Shown one piece after another: positions 25,281 through 38,095 of a DNA stretch of 64,000 nt (positions are counted from its first letter, which is position 1; each line of letters opens with the position of its first letter). The notes under the pieces were generated by a model. It was given only the letters and a program-made list of their open reading frames with translations, was not told where the DNA came from and did no database searches. Origin of the DNA: Clavelina lepadiformis (Eukaryota > Chordata > Ascidiacea > Aplousobranchia > Clavelinidae). The DNA lies in assembly GCF_947623445.1 (NCBI RefSeq), contig NC_135247.1, positions 1,614,501-1,678,500 on the forward strand, written 5' to 3'. Both the position numbers and the translations under genes were made by a program.

Positions 25281-28200
25281 TTACATGTAATTAGCACAAC
25301 GCCATTTATCAACAAGCAAATCATTGATCCAAACTTCAGGTGTTGCTCGCGTATTGCAAAGGCAGACGTGGTAGATGTAACGTCCATGCAGAGACTTTTC
25401 ACCTGTAACTTTAAGCACATGAGCGACAAAGCACTTGCCTTTGATGAGACTTGATAAACGTTTTGAAACCGAGTCGGGCCACGCCAAGTTATTTTTATCC
25501 AACGGCATAATTCCTGCAAGCTTGGCGGTTACTGCGAGTCCAGGAATGGTAGAAAAAGGGGTGACAAGCTTACATAGACGTACTTTTTTCAAATCAAACA
25601 CACTCTGAACACATGCCCCAAAATCGATGAAGTACACACTGATGGTGTTGCCCAATTTGCCTCGGATCTGGACTCTATGCCAGAATTGCTTTGCAAAGGA
25701 GAGAGCATAATTCTCGCCTACATCTATCATGGATGACGGAAGGTTTTTGTGTGGATTCTGCTCGTAAAAGCTGATCAGTGTTCTTGATAAGATGTTCCTG
25801 GATTCAATATTTTTCATTGCAATGAGTTGCATGTGACAGGGGTTGATAACTTCTTCTACGACCACAGGAAATAAAGTGTCGCTGAATTTGGTAGAGGGAT
25901 GGAACAAGGCACTCGTCATAGGAAGTGGCACGGGAGAAGGGGAAGTAATGCTGCTTAGGTCATCAATATCAGCTTCGGTGAAATTGTTTTCACTTTTGTT
26001 GCTGTTTTGGCATTGCGCCATAACTATCATTTCATCTGTTGCAGTTTTCTTCGATTTCCCATTGCTATTGTTGACATCTTGTTGCAATGAGTCACTTCTG
26101 AAAACTGCAAGGGGTAAAGATGTTTCAGGTAAATCATTGCCGGGGGCACCACTGCTCATTAGGCTGGGGTTTGGCGGGGCCTGTTTTGAGACAACGACTG
26201 TTTGTTTTGTTTCATCCGTCCACATAGAAATCAAATGAGGCTGGTCAGAATCTGAAAGTTTGTCAAGTCGAACAAGAACAGTGGATTTTATATCCAGTGT
26301 CACATCCATGAGTAAGACAGAGGTGGAAGAGGCTGATGTATTCCCGGATAACCTGCAGCATACAGCTTGCGGTGGAATGTAGAACAGGGTTTCCATCTTG
26401 ATTTTGAACAATCTTCCTCTTGTCACTCGCTCTTGCTTTCCAATATCAATAAAAAAGACAGTGATTCCACATGGCTTGCCATCTGCGATCTCAATGATGC
26501 GAACGCGGTGAAAAGAGCCACCAGCCTGCACCAGGCAGTGTTTTCCTGGATAGAGATTCCTTGCACACTGGGATGGCAGCATCTTCTGACCCTGGAGTTG
26601 TTTCTCCACTTCAGCACAACACTGGTTCAACGTTTGCATCCCTTCTCCAGCTGTTCTTATGAAGACCTTTTCCGAGTCAGGATCAATGTGACTTATTGAT
26701 ACGAGACTCTCTGATCCAACATCCGGCAGCGTTGGGAGAAGGTCATCATCGTAAACCATATTCAAGCAGATATCATTGATGTTAAGATAAGCTGGGCCGG
26801 CAGTGTCAATCAACTCAACAATGTAAGTTGGTCTGGCAGAGTCAACCAGAAATCTGGCAACGACGTGAGCGGTGCAGCTTTTATAGACAACGACATCATT
26901 TAACTTCTGCAAAACGTCGGAGTGCGTGGATAGGATGGGATGGTCGAGACCTGCCAGAGATACAGTGACAACCTGCATTGGGAAAGCAGCAAATTCCCTG
27001 GTCAGCGGACGCAGGTCACTCAGATTGACTGTTTCTAACTCACCATTGTCGACAAAATAAACATTTGCTTGGTCCCCGTCGATAGAAATTAACTTTCCTC
27101 TGATGCAAGTGTCTTCGGAAAGAACTGCATAAACACAATCAAGCGGTGGTGGATTGGAAAGAATCCAGTTTTGGTTGGTCTTGGAGTAAAATGACTGCAT
27201 TTTTGTTTCCAATTCTACCAGCTCGTCTGAGTAGCCCTCTCCGATGATGCACGCTTCAATTTCAGTCGTGCACGATGCGTTGAAAACATAGAGATCACAG
27301 TATTCTTCACTTGGAAGTTTGACGCAGCCTGGTGGTTGAAACTCAAACGGATTGTAAGAATTGGCTTTGTTCTTCAAAATCTGCTCTTCTTCTTCACTGA
27401 AAAGCCTAAAATTGATGTTGAAACTGTTATGATAGAAAAACACCGAATGTTTGTGTTCTGGTGAGTGCATATTGACAGAGTGCGTGGTCGATATTGCAAT
27501 GGTTTTCATCATCAAATTAGCATGTGCATAGGAATCGTAAAACTTAACAGCAGTGGCATCGAACCATTTTCCATTTGGATCGTTTGAGCGGTGCATGGAG
27601 CATCTGATGAGAAACTCGGGATTTTTCGCCAGAGAAGCAGGCATAAGTTGCAAGTCGGAGATCACAACCCAAAACGTATCCCCAAAGTCGATGTCGAAAA
27701 TTTCAGCGTGCTCTGAAGTGACACTCTTGACTTTAGCCCGTGCACCTACTCTGATGCTGAGCTTTGATATTACGTAACTTCCAGGCTTGATGAGATTAAA
27801 ATGACAAGGCCAAGGCTTCTTCAACTGCTGTTTAAGTTCTTTGTGCATGGCAGCCATCTTTTGCTCTTCGGCCACAAGTATGACATAAATTTCATCACAA
27901 GATACAACACTTTGAACTTTGACCTTGTGTTCTTCACCCAACGCCAGGAGAGTATGAGTCGCGACTGTCACATCAGTAGGAGGCTTTTCAGTAGCCCTTG
28001 GAGTGGGAAATTTAGCTGTAAGTTCCTTCTTGGCCTTGCCTTCATCAATGGGGAAGAGAATGTATTTAAAACCTGAACCGACAGCGATTTTATCAACCTG
28101 AGCAAAACCAGACACATTTTTACTGATGATTTTTTCGACTAAAATAGCAGGGAACTCCTCAGAGAATATTTCTTTGTACAAAGCACAGACATTAGTGGAG

Positions 28201-31200
28201 TGCAAGCCATTGGGATTGACTTCAAGGAGCTTGTGCAGATTTATCTTCAATCTTTTCTCAGATATGGGAGAAGCAGACTTGTCATTTGGAGAAGGAAGAG
28301 TGTTTTCTGAAGAACTTGATCGAACACTGTCACCAGCTGCACTTGTTGTTTCACTCACAACCGCAATTGCTGAACCAAGGGGATTTTTGAATTTATCAAC
28401 GGATGAAGATTCAGCCTGTTTCTTGTACAGTTTTTCAAATCTTGGAGCGATGGCCACTTGATGGGAATGGTCATTCCGACTTCCGTTAGGTCTGGCGTCA
28501 CCCCCGGCTATCCAGTTTGGAATAAATTTATGAGGAGAAGTGCGACTGTACATGATCTTCCTCGTCGAAGATCCGGAGCCAGAGCCAAATGAGTTGATCT
28601 TCACGGAGAGGTTGTGATATCTCATCGGAGAATGCACAAACGGAGCCTTGTGGTGGCTCCTGGTCGCTTTGTTACGGTGATAACTCGATCGAGACACCTT
28701 TTTCTGGGAAGTTTTCTTTCCTCGTTGCTTTGCAACCATGGCCTGGATGTGCTGAGTTGAGAGATCAGCGATTGCGTAATACGTCAATTCACCAGTCCTG
28801 CTGTAGCCAAGGCGGACAACATCCTTTAATGTCGATAGAAACTCATCAAGGGAGTGGAATCCAAACTTGGAATGAGGGATATAACTGCCAGCAAGCTCTC
28901 TGTATTCTCCCTGCAACGAAATACAAAATTCCTCTAAATAGAACATCAGGTAATGATTGTAACGTGTCGTAATTGTAACGATGATTGTAAATAATAATCA
29001 TTACATGTCACGCCATTGGACATAAGTTTGGAAACTGTAACTGATTAATGGTCACTTTGGGGCTGTTAGTATAGCTCATTGCAAGAAAAATGTTGATATT
29101 ACGGCAGTTATGTATTACCAGAAAGCATGTCACAAAGAATAAACACTTCAGGCAATTTAGAAGGGCTTTATTGAAGTGAAGAAACCTATTAACTCAACGG
29201 GCAAGGTCTTGTTTACTGAGTTGACTTTCATTGGGAATTTTTTCCACTCTTGTGTTAAAAAAACATTAATTCGAGGCTATAGTATTATGAAGTTATGATG
29301 TATGTGAATATGTTATTACTGTATGATGACATCTTGACATGCGATGGTGATATCTCAAAATCTACTGACCAGTGACCACTGTGGGGAATGTGCTCCATTC
29401 CTGCATGGAACTCATTAGCATACACATAGAGCTTTTTTATATTCGTGTTTACCGTTTTGAAAAGACAAAAAAGCAAGGCAAACTTAGTTGTTTGCTGCAC
29501 TTCAAACACCGATAGAAAATAAAAGTTAGTAAAAATTTAAGCATTTGTGCTTGTTGTCACGTCAAAGCCTGTAAGCTTAGTGGCTTAATGTCACAAAAAC
29601 TTTAATACTTCTACTATACGTTAAAGCCAATCTTAAAGAAAGCATAAATAGGCTATAGTTTGGTTGTGTTTGATGTTCATGTGTGTAATATATTGTTTGT
29701 TCAAAATGTGCAGATATGTTTGCAACCTGCAACTAACTTTCCTGTTCAGCTTTACACAACCAGGAAGTAAACGATTACAAGTTTACAACCAAAATATATG
29801 AGTATGCTTGCAAAAGGTCGTGTAGGAGAACTCAAAATAATAATAATACCATAATATCTGAGTTTTTAGGAAATTAAGCTATTCGCTTTTTTAGTCCACA
29901 AAGCAGTAATGGAAAGAAGTAATACAGTCGAAATCGGTTAATCGCATTGTCAATTTGCCAAGCTTTTTTATGCGACTAACCGATCTATGCGTTTCCTACA
30001 TTTTCTCCGCTATTCTCTTTTAAACACCGACGCACGCATTCTTGCTCCTCCGCCGATTTTTGGAATGACACAATGCATTATGACGCAACAAGTGAGCTTC
30101 CTTCTTTTCGATTTCGACACAAAAAAAACACGAAACAAAAACGGAAATCAATTTTTATTAAAATAACTCTCAATTGTAGTTTGTTTAATATTTTCCGATT
30201 TTCCTGGCATTTTATATCGTATACCAGGGGTGGGCAAATTTGTTCAATGAAAGAGTCACTTGCGGAAAAATACAAACACCAGCGAGCCGCAAAATCAGTA
30301 ATGATTGTCAATTTGGTTATTATACTATGAGTAGTCATTTTGGGATATTACTTTTTAACTAAAAGACCCATAAAAACATGTTGGTGAGGTGCATTTTGAC
30401 AACCTTTGCCATAGAGTATAGAATCTATACCTGAAAACAATGTCGGAATCGATGTCTAGTGTTACGTCATAAACGAAATCCTGGCCTAAATAAAGAAAAA
30501 CTACACAGAAACTTTCATAAACGGTACTCTTGGTAGCCTTTACATTTTTTGGAATTTTACGATTCGACTAGAAGAGCCACAAAAAACATGCCGGAGAGCC
30601 GCATGTGGCTCGCGAGCCGCAGTTTGCCCACATCTGTCGTATACGTAGGCTACAGTACAGTACAGGTATTCTATGTTTCTGCAGTGGTTTGCGCTTTGCG
30701 ACGTAACAATCCTTAAATAAAAATTAGTCTTGTTGTTCTATTGCGATGTAACGATACGTAACAAACCTTAAATGAAACGTAGTTTTGTGGTTCATAATCA
30801 CTGTAGAGAAGGCCTTTTTTCGTGAAGTTTTACTTTATTGTTCAAATCATTTACGTGCTACTGTCTCTATAGCCTTCAGCCTTGCGGTGAATTTAATCAC
30901 AGAGTTCTGTCTTTAATTCAAAAATGCTGTCTTCAGTGTCTTGTCGTGTATTTAATTGCTGCGGGTTATGGGAGATCTTGCGATGATTTTTGTTTATTGG
31001 TGAGGATAATCTTCAGCAACTTAACACTTCATCAAAGGAAATATGCAGTTAAGTGATACAAGTCTACAAATCAATCAAGAATTCCTATTCGATTAACCGA
31101 TTTATACGTATAACCCTTATGCGATTGACCGTTGAATTTTCTTCACAAGTGAATGGGAATGGTTTGGGATTATGCAATGCTATGCTATAAAGCGATTTAT

Positions 31201-31729
31201 GCCTTTAACCGATATGTGATTAACCGATTTCGACTGTAATGGTCGTTACTGCTGACAGTAAAAGCACAGGCTTAAGTAAAATCGAGTTAATTTAATTACA
31301 TTTTCAAGTCAAGCCAAGTCGAGTTAGTAACCTTTGAAAGTTCATGGAAGAGAATTAAAAACAAAAGTTAACCCCATAGAGTGCCACCTTATATTCTGTT
31401 ATTATATTTTAGCCAAAATATACATAGAATATAGACAGAATAGCATGTAGAGCAAAGTCAAAACCGAGTCATTAAACTCGAGTTGCAAAACAAGTTGAGT
31501 CATTTATCTCCTAAACTTTAAGACAAATCTTTGAAGAAACTGAATCGAGTCATAAAAAATCTGATTTAGAAATAATATCATTACACATAAATTACCGTCT
31601 ACAAATAAGAACTTTTTTACTTTTATGATTTAAAAAACTGACCTGAAGCTTGGTAGCTCTGACCCCATCCTTGGATGAAATCAACACAGACCTTAAATTC
31701 TTCTTCACAGAGTCAATAGTTTCAGGCAT
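25281..31729 (-). CDS. TDRD7: TDRD7-like LOTUS/Tudor germ-granule protein
   Basis: Two coding exons on the minus strand: 31729-31643 (29 codons, ending ATKLQ before a gtcagt donor) and 28910-25281 (3,630 nt, after tttcgttgcag). They join in phase 0 inside the first LOTUS domain to give KLQGEYRELAGSYIPHSKFG, for 1,238 residues (human TDRD7 about 1,100). LOTUS 1 spans about 5-90 and LOTUS 2 about 247-320. Four Tudor units have cores at about 400-455 (FDIDFGD), 620-667 (YFVDNGE), 812-865 (FFIDIGK) and 1089-1142 (YFIDFGA). I see no third LOTUS, which vertebrate TDRD7 has. TDRD7 proteins work in germ granules/chromatoid bodies in mRNA control and transposon silencing, Tudor domains binding methyl-arginines and LOTUS domains binding RNA or Vasa-type helicases. 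Intron 1 (2.7 kb) holds two transposon relics. Confidence 0.92.
29925..31236. mobile_element. TA-flanked Tc1/mariner-pogo-like non-autonomous transposon
   Basis: Ends are inverted repeats: left CAGTCGAAATCGGTTAATC, and the right end reads the exact reverse complement over 19 bp. Each is flanked by TA, as expected for Tc1/mariner/pogo superfamily insertion. Further inside are repeated copies of a TTAACCGAT-type motif on both sides. The 1,312-bp body has no transposase frame, and a hAT-type MITE is nested at 30225-30636. It lies in intron 1 of the TDRD7-like gene. Confidence 0.75.
30225..30636. mobile_element. hAT-type MITE nested in a Tc1/pogo-like element
   Basis: Begins CAGGGGTGGGCAAAT and ends GTTTGCCCACATCTG. 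A perfect 8-bp duplication TCGTATAC flanks it at 30217-30224 and 30637-30644. It is 412 bp with no coding capacity. Its GAGCCGC and ggctcgcgagccgc motifs recall the element at 19979-20458, but terminal bases differ, so it is probably a related family. Confidence 0.85.
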
Positions 31730-34700
31730 TTTTCAATACACAAGCTCATCTACCAGCTATATATTGATCAATTCAAGATAGCACTATAGAAATTACAGCG
31801 CACATAAAAAAATCCCAAACTTTAGACTACTCCTCAACCTATGGAATAATATATGCACTTGCAATTTAAGTCAAATGTAATTAAAATGATAAATAATCAC
31901 ATGCAAACACAATAGGCCTACACAAGCAAGATACCACCCAAACACTTTAAGATATAATGCATATTTAGTTTACAAGTACAGGTCAAGTGGTAAACCAGGT
32001 TTAGTGAAAAACTGGGTAACTGCATTGCGTATATCAGTGATTCCCAAACTGTGTGCTGCGGATCTTTTCTTCTATGGTAAGTGTGCTGCGAGCATTTTAT
32101 AATTTTTCTAGTGTGCCGCAAGCTGAAAAAGTTTGGGAACGACTGGCGTATATGCTTATCTGGAAAGTATGGCAGTTTTCGACAAAAAAATTGTTAGTGC
32201 CAAGACACAGACTTCAGTGTGATAATGTTTACAATGAAACCTTAATTCTTTGTTTGTTTATTTATTACAAATGGGCATTCAAGCAACCAACTCTGTCAGG
32301 TTTGTTTACTATTTATTTTCAGCTTGATTATTGTACGATGAGTTTAACGGCCACTTTAGGCAAAACATTAACCACGCTTGCTCTTGTTCATGAGGTCTGT
32401 GGGTTTATATTCAAGGGTGGTTTATAAACAAGGGCAGCTGATGTTATTTTTATCATCTTACAACATAGTCCACACTTCAGAAAATTACTTTAAAAATTAT
32501 GCAAACATGTCTTTCAATCTGGCTTTACCCATGCTTGATTTGTACTGCCCACCTATCTGCACATCACTGCCAGATAAAGCGTGGTGAAATTTCGGTGAAA
32601 AACAAGTTTCTTCAGGTGTTGCTTTATGTATAAAGTAATCATTATCTTGATGCAGCGATTTTCAAGGGCTCCAAGTATTTTTTCGGTTATGTGTGATTGG
32701 AACCAGGACAAAAAAAAGATGCTGAATAAACTATACGCAATAAGCCTTGTTGACATTAGGCTAAGTGTATTGCAAAGCACGAAACCAGTGCACAATATGT
32801 TGAACAAACGCATAGGCTACAACACAACATGCATTGTGGTAGGCCTACAAATAAAGTTAGTCTAACAAATTAAGAGGTCACAATGCTGCAGTTGTGTGTT
32901 AGCCTATCTTAAACCGTTTTTTTTTTTAGTTCGATACTTGCACGTTAGCATTGTCTTTATGGTGCTCTAACACCGATTTGCAACATAAAAATTCCCATTC
33001 ACCAAAACTAGCCTACTGGCTGACTGACAAAAAACGAAGATTAATTTATTCCAAGAGTACAAAAAAGTTTGGCAGCATGCATAGGCTCGGCCAAAATCTA
33101 AATCTGTTGATAAAATCCCTCAGGTTCAGAAGTTCAGTTCTATAAGGCTATAACTAGGTTCCAAAATATAGGTCTGTAGATGAACATAGCCTAAACCAGG
33201 TGCAAAAGTCTAGGCTAGCAAACTAGACACGACACGTTGCAAATCCAAATAGTTTAAAAGTCTAACCAAAATTTTGCGGGTAACCGTGCAATTACGATCA
33301 TAAGCTTCTGCAGATAATTCACCTTTTGCGACCTTGTTGCCACATCCGCCAGCTTTGCACTTACGCCTTTCTTCATCCTACATATAATTATAGGCTTATA
33401 GGTTATAGGTTCAAATAGAATATTTCCAGCTTGATTTCAAAACAAAGACTGAAAACCGATCGTTTATTTATACCGACAAGGTTTTCGCAATGTGTTTCGA
33501 AAACTTGCATTCACAATGCAATACATGTTTGTCGTCACTGTTTTCAAAACGCACCGTCAATCACGTTTTCTAAATATATTGCATTCACATACGGCTCGAT
33601 TTTAGCAAAGCTTCGGAATAGCTTACCGTACTGGCTTCACGCGTGTAGCCTATACCTCTGATTTTCATACAGTTACTGACGCTGATGAGGCAATAACCAT
33701 TCGAACTCTAGCCTAGCAAAGCTTCCACTACATGACTACAACCTACTTATTTACTTCTACAGTACGTGACAGACACAAAGAAAAGAACCATGACGTTTTA
33801 ACGTAATAAAATCAACACAGCTGGGTAAGTCATTAAGACGGCTGGGAAAAATAATAATCAAACAATACTGTAATGTAGGAATTGAAGAATCTATTATTAT
33901 CGACTCTCCAGCCGTTTCCGTCCTATTACTTTTATAAAACATCATGATCACAGCGGGCGCCCATTACGTTAATGGTGTCAGGAAATTCCAACTGGAATGA
34001 TTTCGAAACGCAGATAACCTAAAATTCTAAAAATTATCAACGAGCACAGATTGCAAAATTAATCATTTTATATTTCGTCTTCAGTGTCGGTGATGAAAAA
34101 TTGTGCTGAAGCAGGTGATTGCAAACATAGTATTAGCAATCCTGATAATAATTTTCACAAATTTGGCGGGCAAATGTGGCAAGGCCTCGTGGGCAAAAAC
34201 GCGCATTACGGGGTAATATGAAAACGTAAAAAGTAAGCAACGTCAGGGCGGCCACCAAACTTATACATATTTGCAAAAATTGTCTGAAAACGCAAAAATT
34301 CTGCTGACACAAGGATATAGGCCTACAATAGGCTTATACCAGTAGGTTATACGGATTATGACGTATAGAGTAGGCCTATAACCCAGCCTAATTTGGACCT
34401 TCATCAGTTTAGTACTGAAACTTGCGCATGGTATGATGTTCTAGTCTTTTGTAGAATTGGAATGTAGGCTACTGAGATGCCAATAAAAAGAACATTTATA
34501 TGAACAAACTTTGTCGAGTGGAATGCAAGTTTAATAATATCAGAATTCCGGCTGAAGAAGATTTCACGACCGATAGATAGGAGACACATTGAACATAACC
34601 AGGACGACTAAAGTTATAACCACGTAACCATGAACTATAAGTGTTACTCAACACCAACCGAAGCACTCCAAAAGGCTCCAACGTTTGGTCACAATAACCT

Positions 34701-35078
34701 ACAACATTTGGACTTGGTTATAGGATTATGGAAATTGTGTATGACGACAACAACTGTAACATAACAATAACAGACATCATATTCATATTTTATATTATTT
34801 TCAGCGTTGTGATGATTCGAGCAATTTGTCTTGACTTTAAAATCACATTTTGCAATAACTTGAGTCGACTCAAGTCCGCTGTCCGAAATCTTAATTTGTT
34901 TGATGCTTTGATGATTACTAAATCCAGTAATTAAACTTGTTAAGTATATTTTTTAATTAAGTCTGCACAGAAACAAAGCAATAGTTAAATTCTATGACGT
35001 ATTGCTGACATAGCCTGTTCTTCAATTTTTTTCTTAAGTGACAAATTTATTAATGAGTCCGAAATTTCCTTATTACTG
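31730..35078. other. Upstream/intergenic region of TDRD7, no gene supported
   Basis: Contains the short MITE at 32035-32145. Two short exon-like pieces, minus 33378-33306 (a Cys-containing reading between weak splice signals) and plus 34090-34220 (a short frame after a ttcag), cannot be linked to any gene. The first part should hold the TDRD7 promoter. The rest is AT-rich with no readable feature. Confidence 0.45.
32035..32145. mobile_element. Short hAT-type MITE
   Basis: 111 bp with inverted ends CAGTGATTCCCAAACT and AGTTTGGGAACGACTG. A perfect 8-bp flanking duplication GCGTATAT lies at 32027-32034 and 32146-32153. The internal GTGTGCTGCG and GTGTGCCGC motifs are also inverted-repeat-like. 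It is non-coding. Confidence 0.85.
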
Positions 35079-36660
35079 AAGTCATGAAATTTACTCTATT
35101 CGACACCTTCCAATTAGCTTGAATTGAAGTTTTTGTGTTGCATCGATCTAAACTTATCACTTTTCCGATTGCTCTATAAACTAAACCTTTAATCAATAGC
35201 AATCAAGGTAAGCTTTTTGTTGGTAGCTTTTCTGATAATAGGATACACCTCGCCTCCATATTCATTCTTGCAGTGAAACGATTCGATTTTAAACGAATCA
35301 TAGATGATTGGGTAAAACCAATATTAAATTTGATCAATGAAAGTTATGATTCATGTCAAAACAATCAAAACATATTGATTACCAGCTTTGATACAAGCTT
35401 CGAACTTATCTGCATCACTCTAAGAAAATTCAATATTTTACTTCCCTGCTGTTTTCAAAAGGTTAAAATGTTTAAACTTAGCTGCTGAATTTTGAATTTG
35501 ATTAAACTGTTAAAATTAAAGAACATCAGCTATGGTAACAATGATATAGGCTACGTGCAGAGCTTATTTTATCTTATGTTAACTTAATTTACCTGTTGAA
35601 TTATCTGACTCTATTGTTGCGTGCGGTTAGAATACTCTAACCTCTTGTCAGCCGAAAGGTTTTAATATTACAACAGAAATAGTTTACAAGAAAAGGTTTT
35701 TATTGTAGGTGCTGTACACTTTCTCAATATTACGCATAACCAAGAACATAGTAATACCACTGCTTATAAGATGTCTATTGAGTTACAAACTAGCGTAGAC
35801 ATTTCTCTATCTGGCTTTCTCTGTCACTGTCTGTGTCTGTGTCAGCTCGCTGGTGGAAGTGCGAGCTTATAAAACGTGAAGCGATGGGAGTCAAAATGTG
35901 CGACAAGAAAAAAGGCAGCATTTCAGAACATGTGCAGCGAGGAAAAACAATGTGTTGGCAATGGGAGTTATATGTAATTAAAGCTGATACTTAGATAAAT
36001 TATTATCAGTATAAAGTTAAGAAGCGGGCATTTGCAAAGATTTCTTATCAGCACAGGTGCTGGAAACGACCTGGGAACGTACTAAAGGGAGTGTTCACAC
36101 GAAGTTATTCAGAGCAAGTTTCCAAATATCAAACCACAGTAGAAGTGTTATCAAAAAACAAGTTCATAAACTTCAATCAATAACTGGAAAACACTTTTCC
36201 AAGAAATGATGCAATGGTATTAAAAATGCCACCCAGGCCGCTACATACGGTACATAATGTGGCGAAAAGAACATGCGAAGCTAAACTCAACTCGAAAAAG
36301 AAATGAAATGTACCAACAGATATGCTTTATAAAATAACATGCGCACAGAAGCTCTCCCTGTTAATATATAACCGGTACTTGGCTGATTTGCTGAGAGGTT
36401 GACATTTTTCTTCTGCTTCTTGGTGCCGTCAAAGTACATTAAACTAATATTTGACTAACTTACGTGAAAGAAGCTTTAGCACTCTGCCTAACATGCTCAC
36501 ACAGGAGTTGAGTGAAGGTCGCACAGCAAAGTATAATAAATCACCTCTAAAATGCCAATAAATAACCACAAGATAAAAATGAAATTGAAACACAAATATT
36601 TTCAAAGTAGAGATTTTTCGTATTTTACATTTGCAATTTACAAAGAATACGTTTGTATTT
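35079..36660. repeat. Left arm of large inverted duplication
   Basis: Reverse complement of 39181-40095 in blocks: 35079-35190 with 39990-40095, 35191-35490 with about 39700-39990, about 36290-36430 with about 39530-39650, and 36430-36660 with 39181-39400. About 750 bp (35500-36290) has no partner and is an insertion here or a deletion in the other arm. Arms are clearly diverged (many substitutions and indels), so the duplication is not recent. Confidence 0.8.
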
Positions 36661-36949
36661 TTATATAATAATCGAAAAGTTGGTCCCTTGCAGACTGCCT
36701 CTTTGACAGTACGGGTCGATATTTTGAAACCGTTGTCCAGTGTTCCAATGATTGTCGCTTGGGATAGAGGAGCGTTCAGTTTACAAAAAACGTGAGACTT
36801 TTACGGAATATTTCGTTAAAACGCAATTTAAATTGGATGGTAAACCGTGATGATTATTTATTTTGAAAAACTGACTTTTCAAGTCACCAACTTCCTGCTG
36901 TGTTACAGATTTTATGATTTTAAATGTATACTTTTGTTCGTTGTCACAG

Positions 36950-37074
36950 ATTCACTGTCAGTGAAAGCCAACCTGAGGTCAATGGATTTAGCTGTTAAGG
37001 TCACACGTACAGACACGGATTCTGGTTGGAATCAAAACCCAGTGCTACGCTACATAGTCGATGGTGGTAACTAA
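36950..37074 (+). other. Orphan terminal-exon candidate
   Basis: After the acceptor ttgttcgttgtcacag, 41 codons run to TAA, reading from SLSVKANLRSMDLAVKV to RTDTDSGWNQNPVLRYIVDG. The reading is convincingly protein-like and begins in the same phase (G|AT) as exon 3 of the nearby secreted-peptide genes. No upstream exon could be identified and I do not recognise the domain. Confidence 0.3.
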
Positions 37075-38087
37075 TTGTGGAAGTTGATACGACCTGACGA
37101 CTTAATCAACTAAACTGTCTATTTAAGCGAATGTGTATTACAATTAAGAAATATCATTGCGTTTTGACCCTCCTCGTACTATTCGGAATTCTGTTAATTC
37201 TTTAATAAACTGAAGCAATGGTAAGATTTTTTGTGTGAATGTACACAAACTGTTTTGAAGTTATGTAGTGTTTTCAGTTATGTAGATTTTTAAGCACCAG
37301 GACAGTGTATAGGTAATTGTTGACACATATCCAGGCAAGACAAGACAATTTGCGCACACAATCTCACGACATCCGTTTAGATTTTGTTTAGAAATATAGC
37401 CTTTGTTGACGAGCGCTTATTTACCGAGTGTAAAAGGCAATCATAATTGCGCTTTGTCGCTACCAATAAAACTTTGTCTAAAACCTAGATATGTAAACTC
37501 CCCAGTCCTCAGTGTCAGCTTTGTAGAGCAAGTGATCACTAGATCGGCTAAATCGCACTGACAAGAGTGGAATCAAATATATAATGAAGTACCAGACTAC
37601 ATGAAATTGCTTTTCAGGTATTCAGGTGTCACGACAAGCCGAAGTTGCAACAGTGTGGGAAGACATTGAAAACAACATTCTTGATCAAAAACTCATATAC
37701 AGCAGTATCAGTTTTCAATCTGGCTTCTTTCGAAAAATCGAAACTGTCAAAGTTAATCAACAATCTCACAAAATTAGTTTCGATTCCTAAACGAGCAGAA
37801 ATATTACTTTACATCGCCACACGGATCATACGTAAAAGTAATTATAGCGACAAGCGAACCAAGCTATACAATAGACTGTTTAAATATCTGCTGCCGTCAG
37901 CTATTCTTAACAATTCGATTCGACGGTTTGGTCGAGTAAGAGTGAGTGCGTTTAAGGTTTGAAAATAAATCTTGCGACAACGAAACTAGAATATGCGAAG
38001 TAACAATTGGTGTGAGATTGTGTAGTGGTGAGTTTTGAAACCGAAAACTAATTTTGCTTTTTACATCACTTCCATGAAAGCTGAGGT

Positions 38088-38095
38088 TATATAAA
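38088..38095 (+). promoter_or_regulatory. TATA box of secreted-peptide paralogue B
   Basis: TATATAAA about 110 bp upstream of the ATG at 38198, in a block (GGTTATATAAAC ... GAAGACGAAAAACTTT) also found in front of the paralogue at 5540 on the minus strand. Confidence 0.55.

Noticed and set aside
25843..28461. Several 74-131-residue plus-strand frames inside the TDRD7 exon
   Set aside because: Antisense shadows of the 3.6-kb coding exon.
33306..33378. Minus-strand exon-like piece (CKAGGCGNKVAK)
   Set aside because: It has usable splice signals but no partner exons, and TDRD7 already starts at 31729; support is too weak for a gene.
34090..34220. Plus-strand frame KNCAEAGDCKHS after a ttcag
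   Set aside because: Single short frame without linked exons or recognised family.
37645..37962. 105-residue open frame rich in Lys, Leu and Ile
   Set aside because: No start context, splice context, recognisable domain or paralogue match; composition is compatible with chance in AT-rich DNA.
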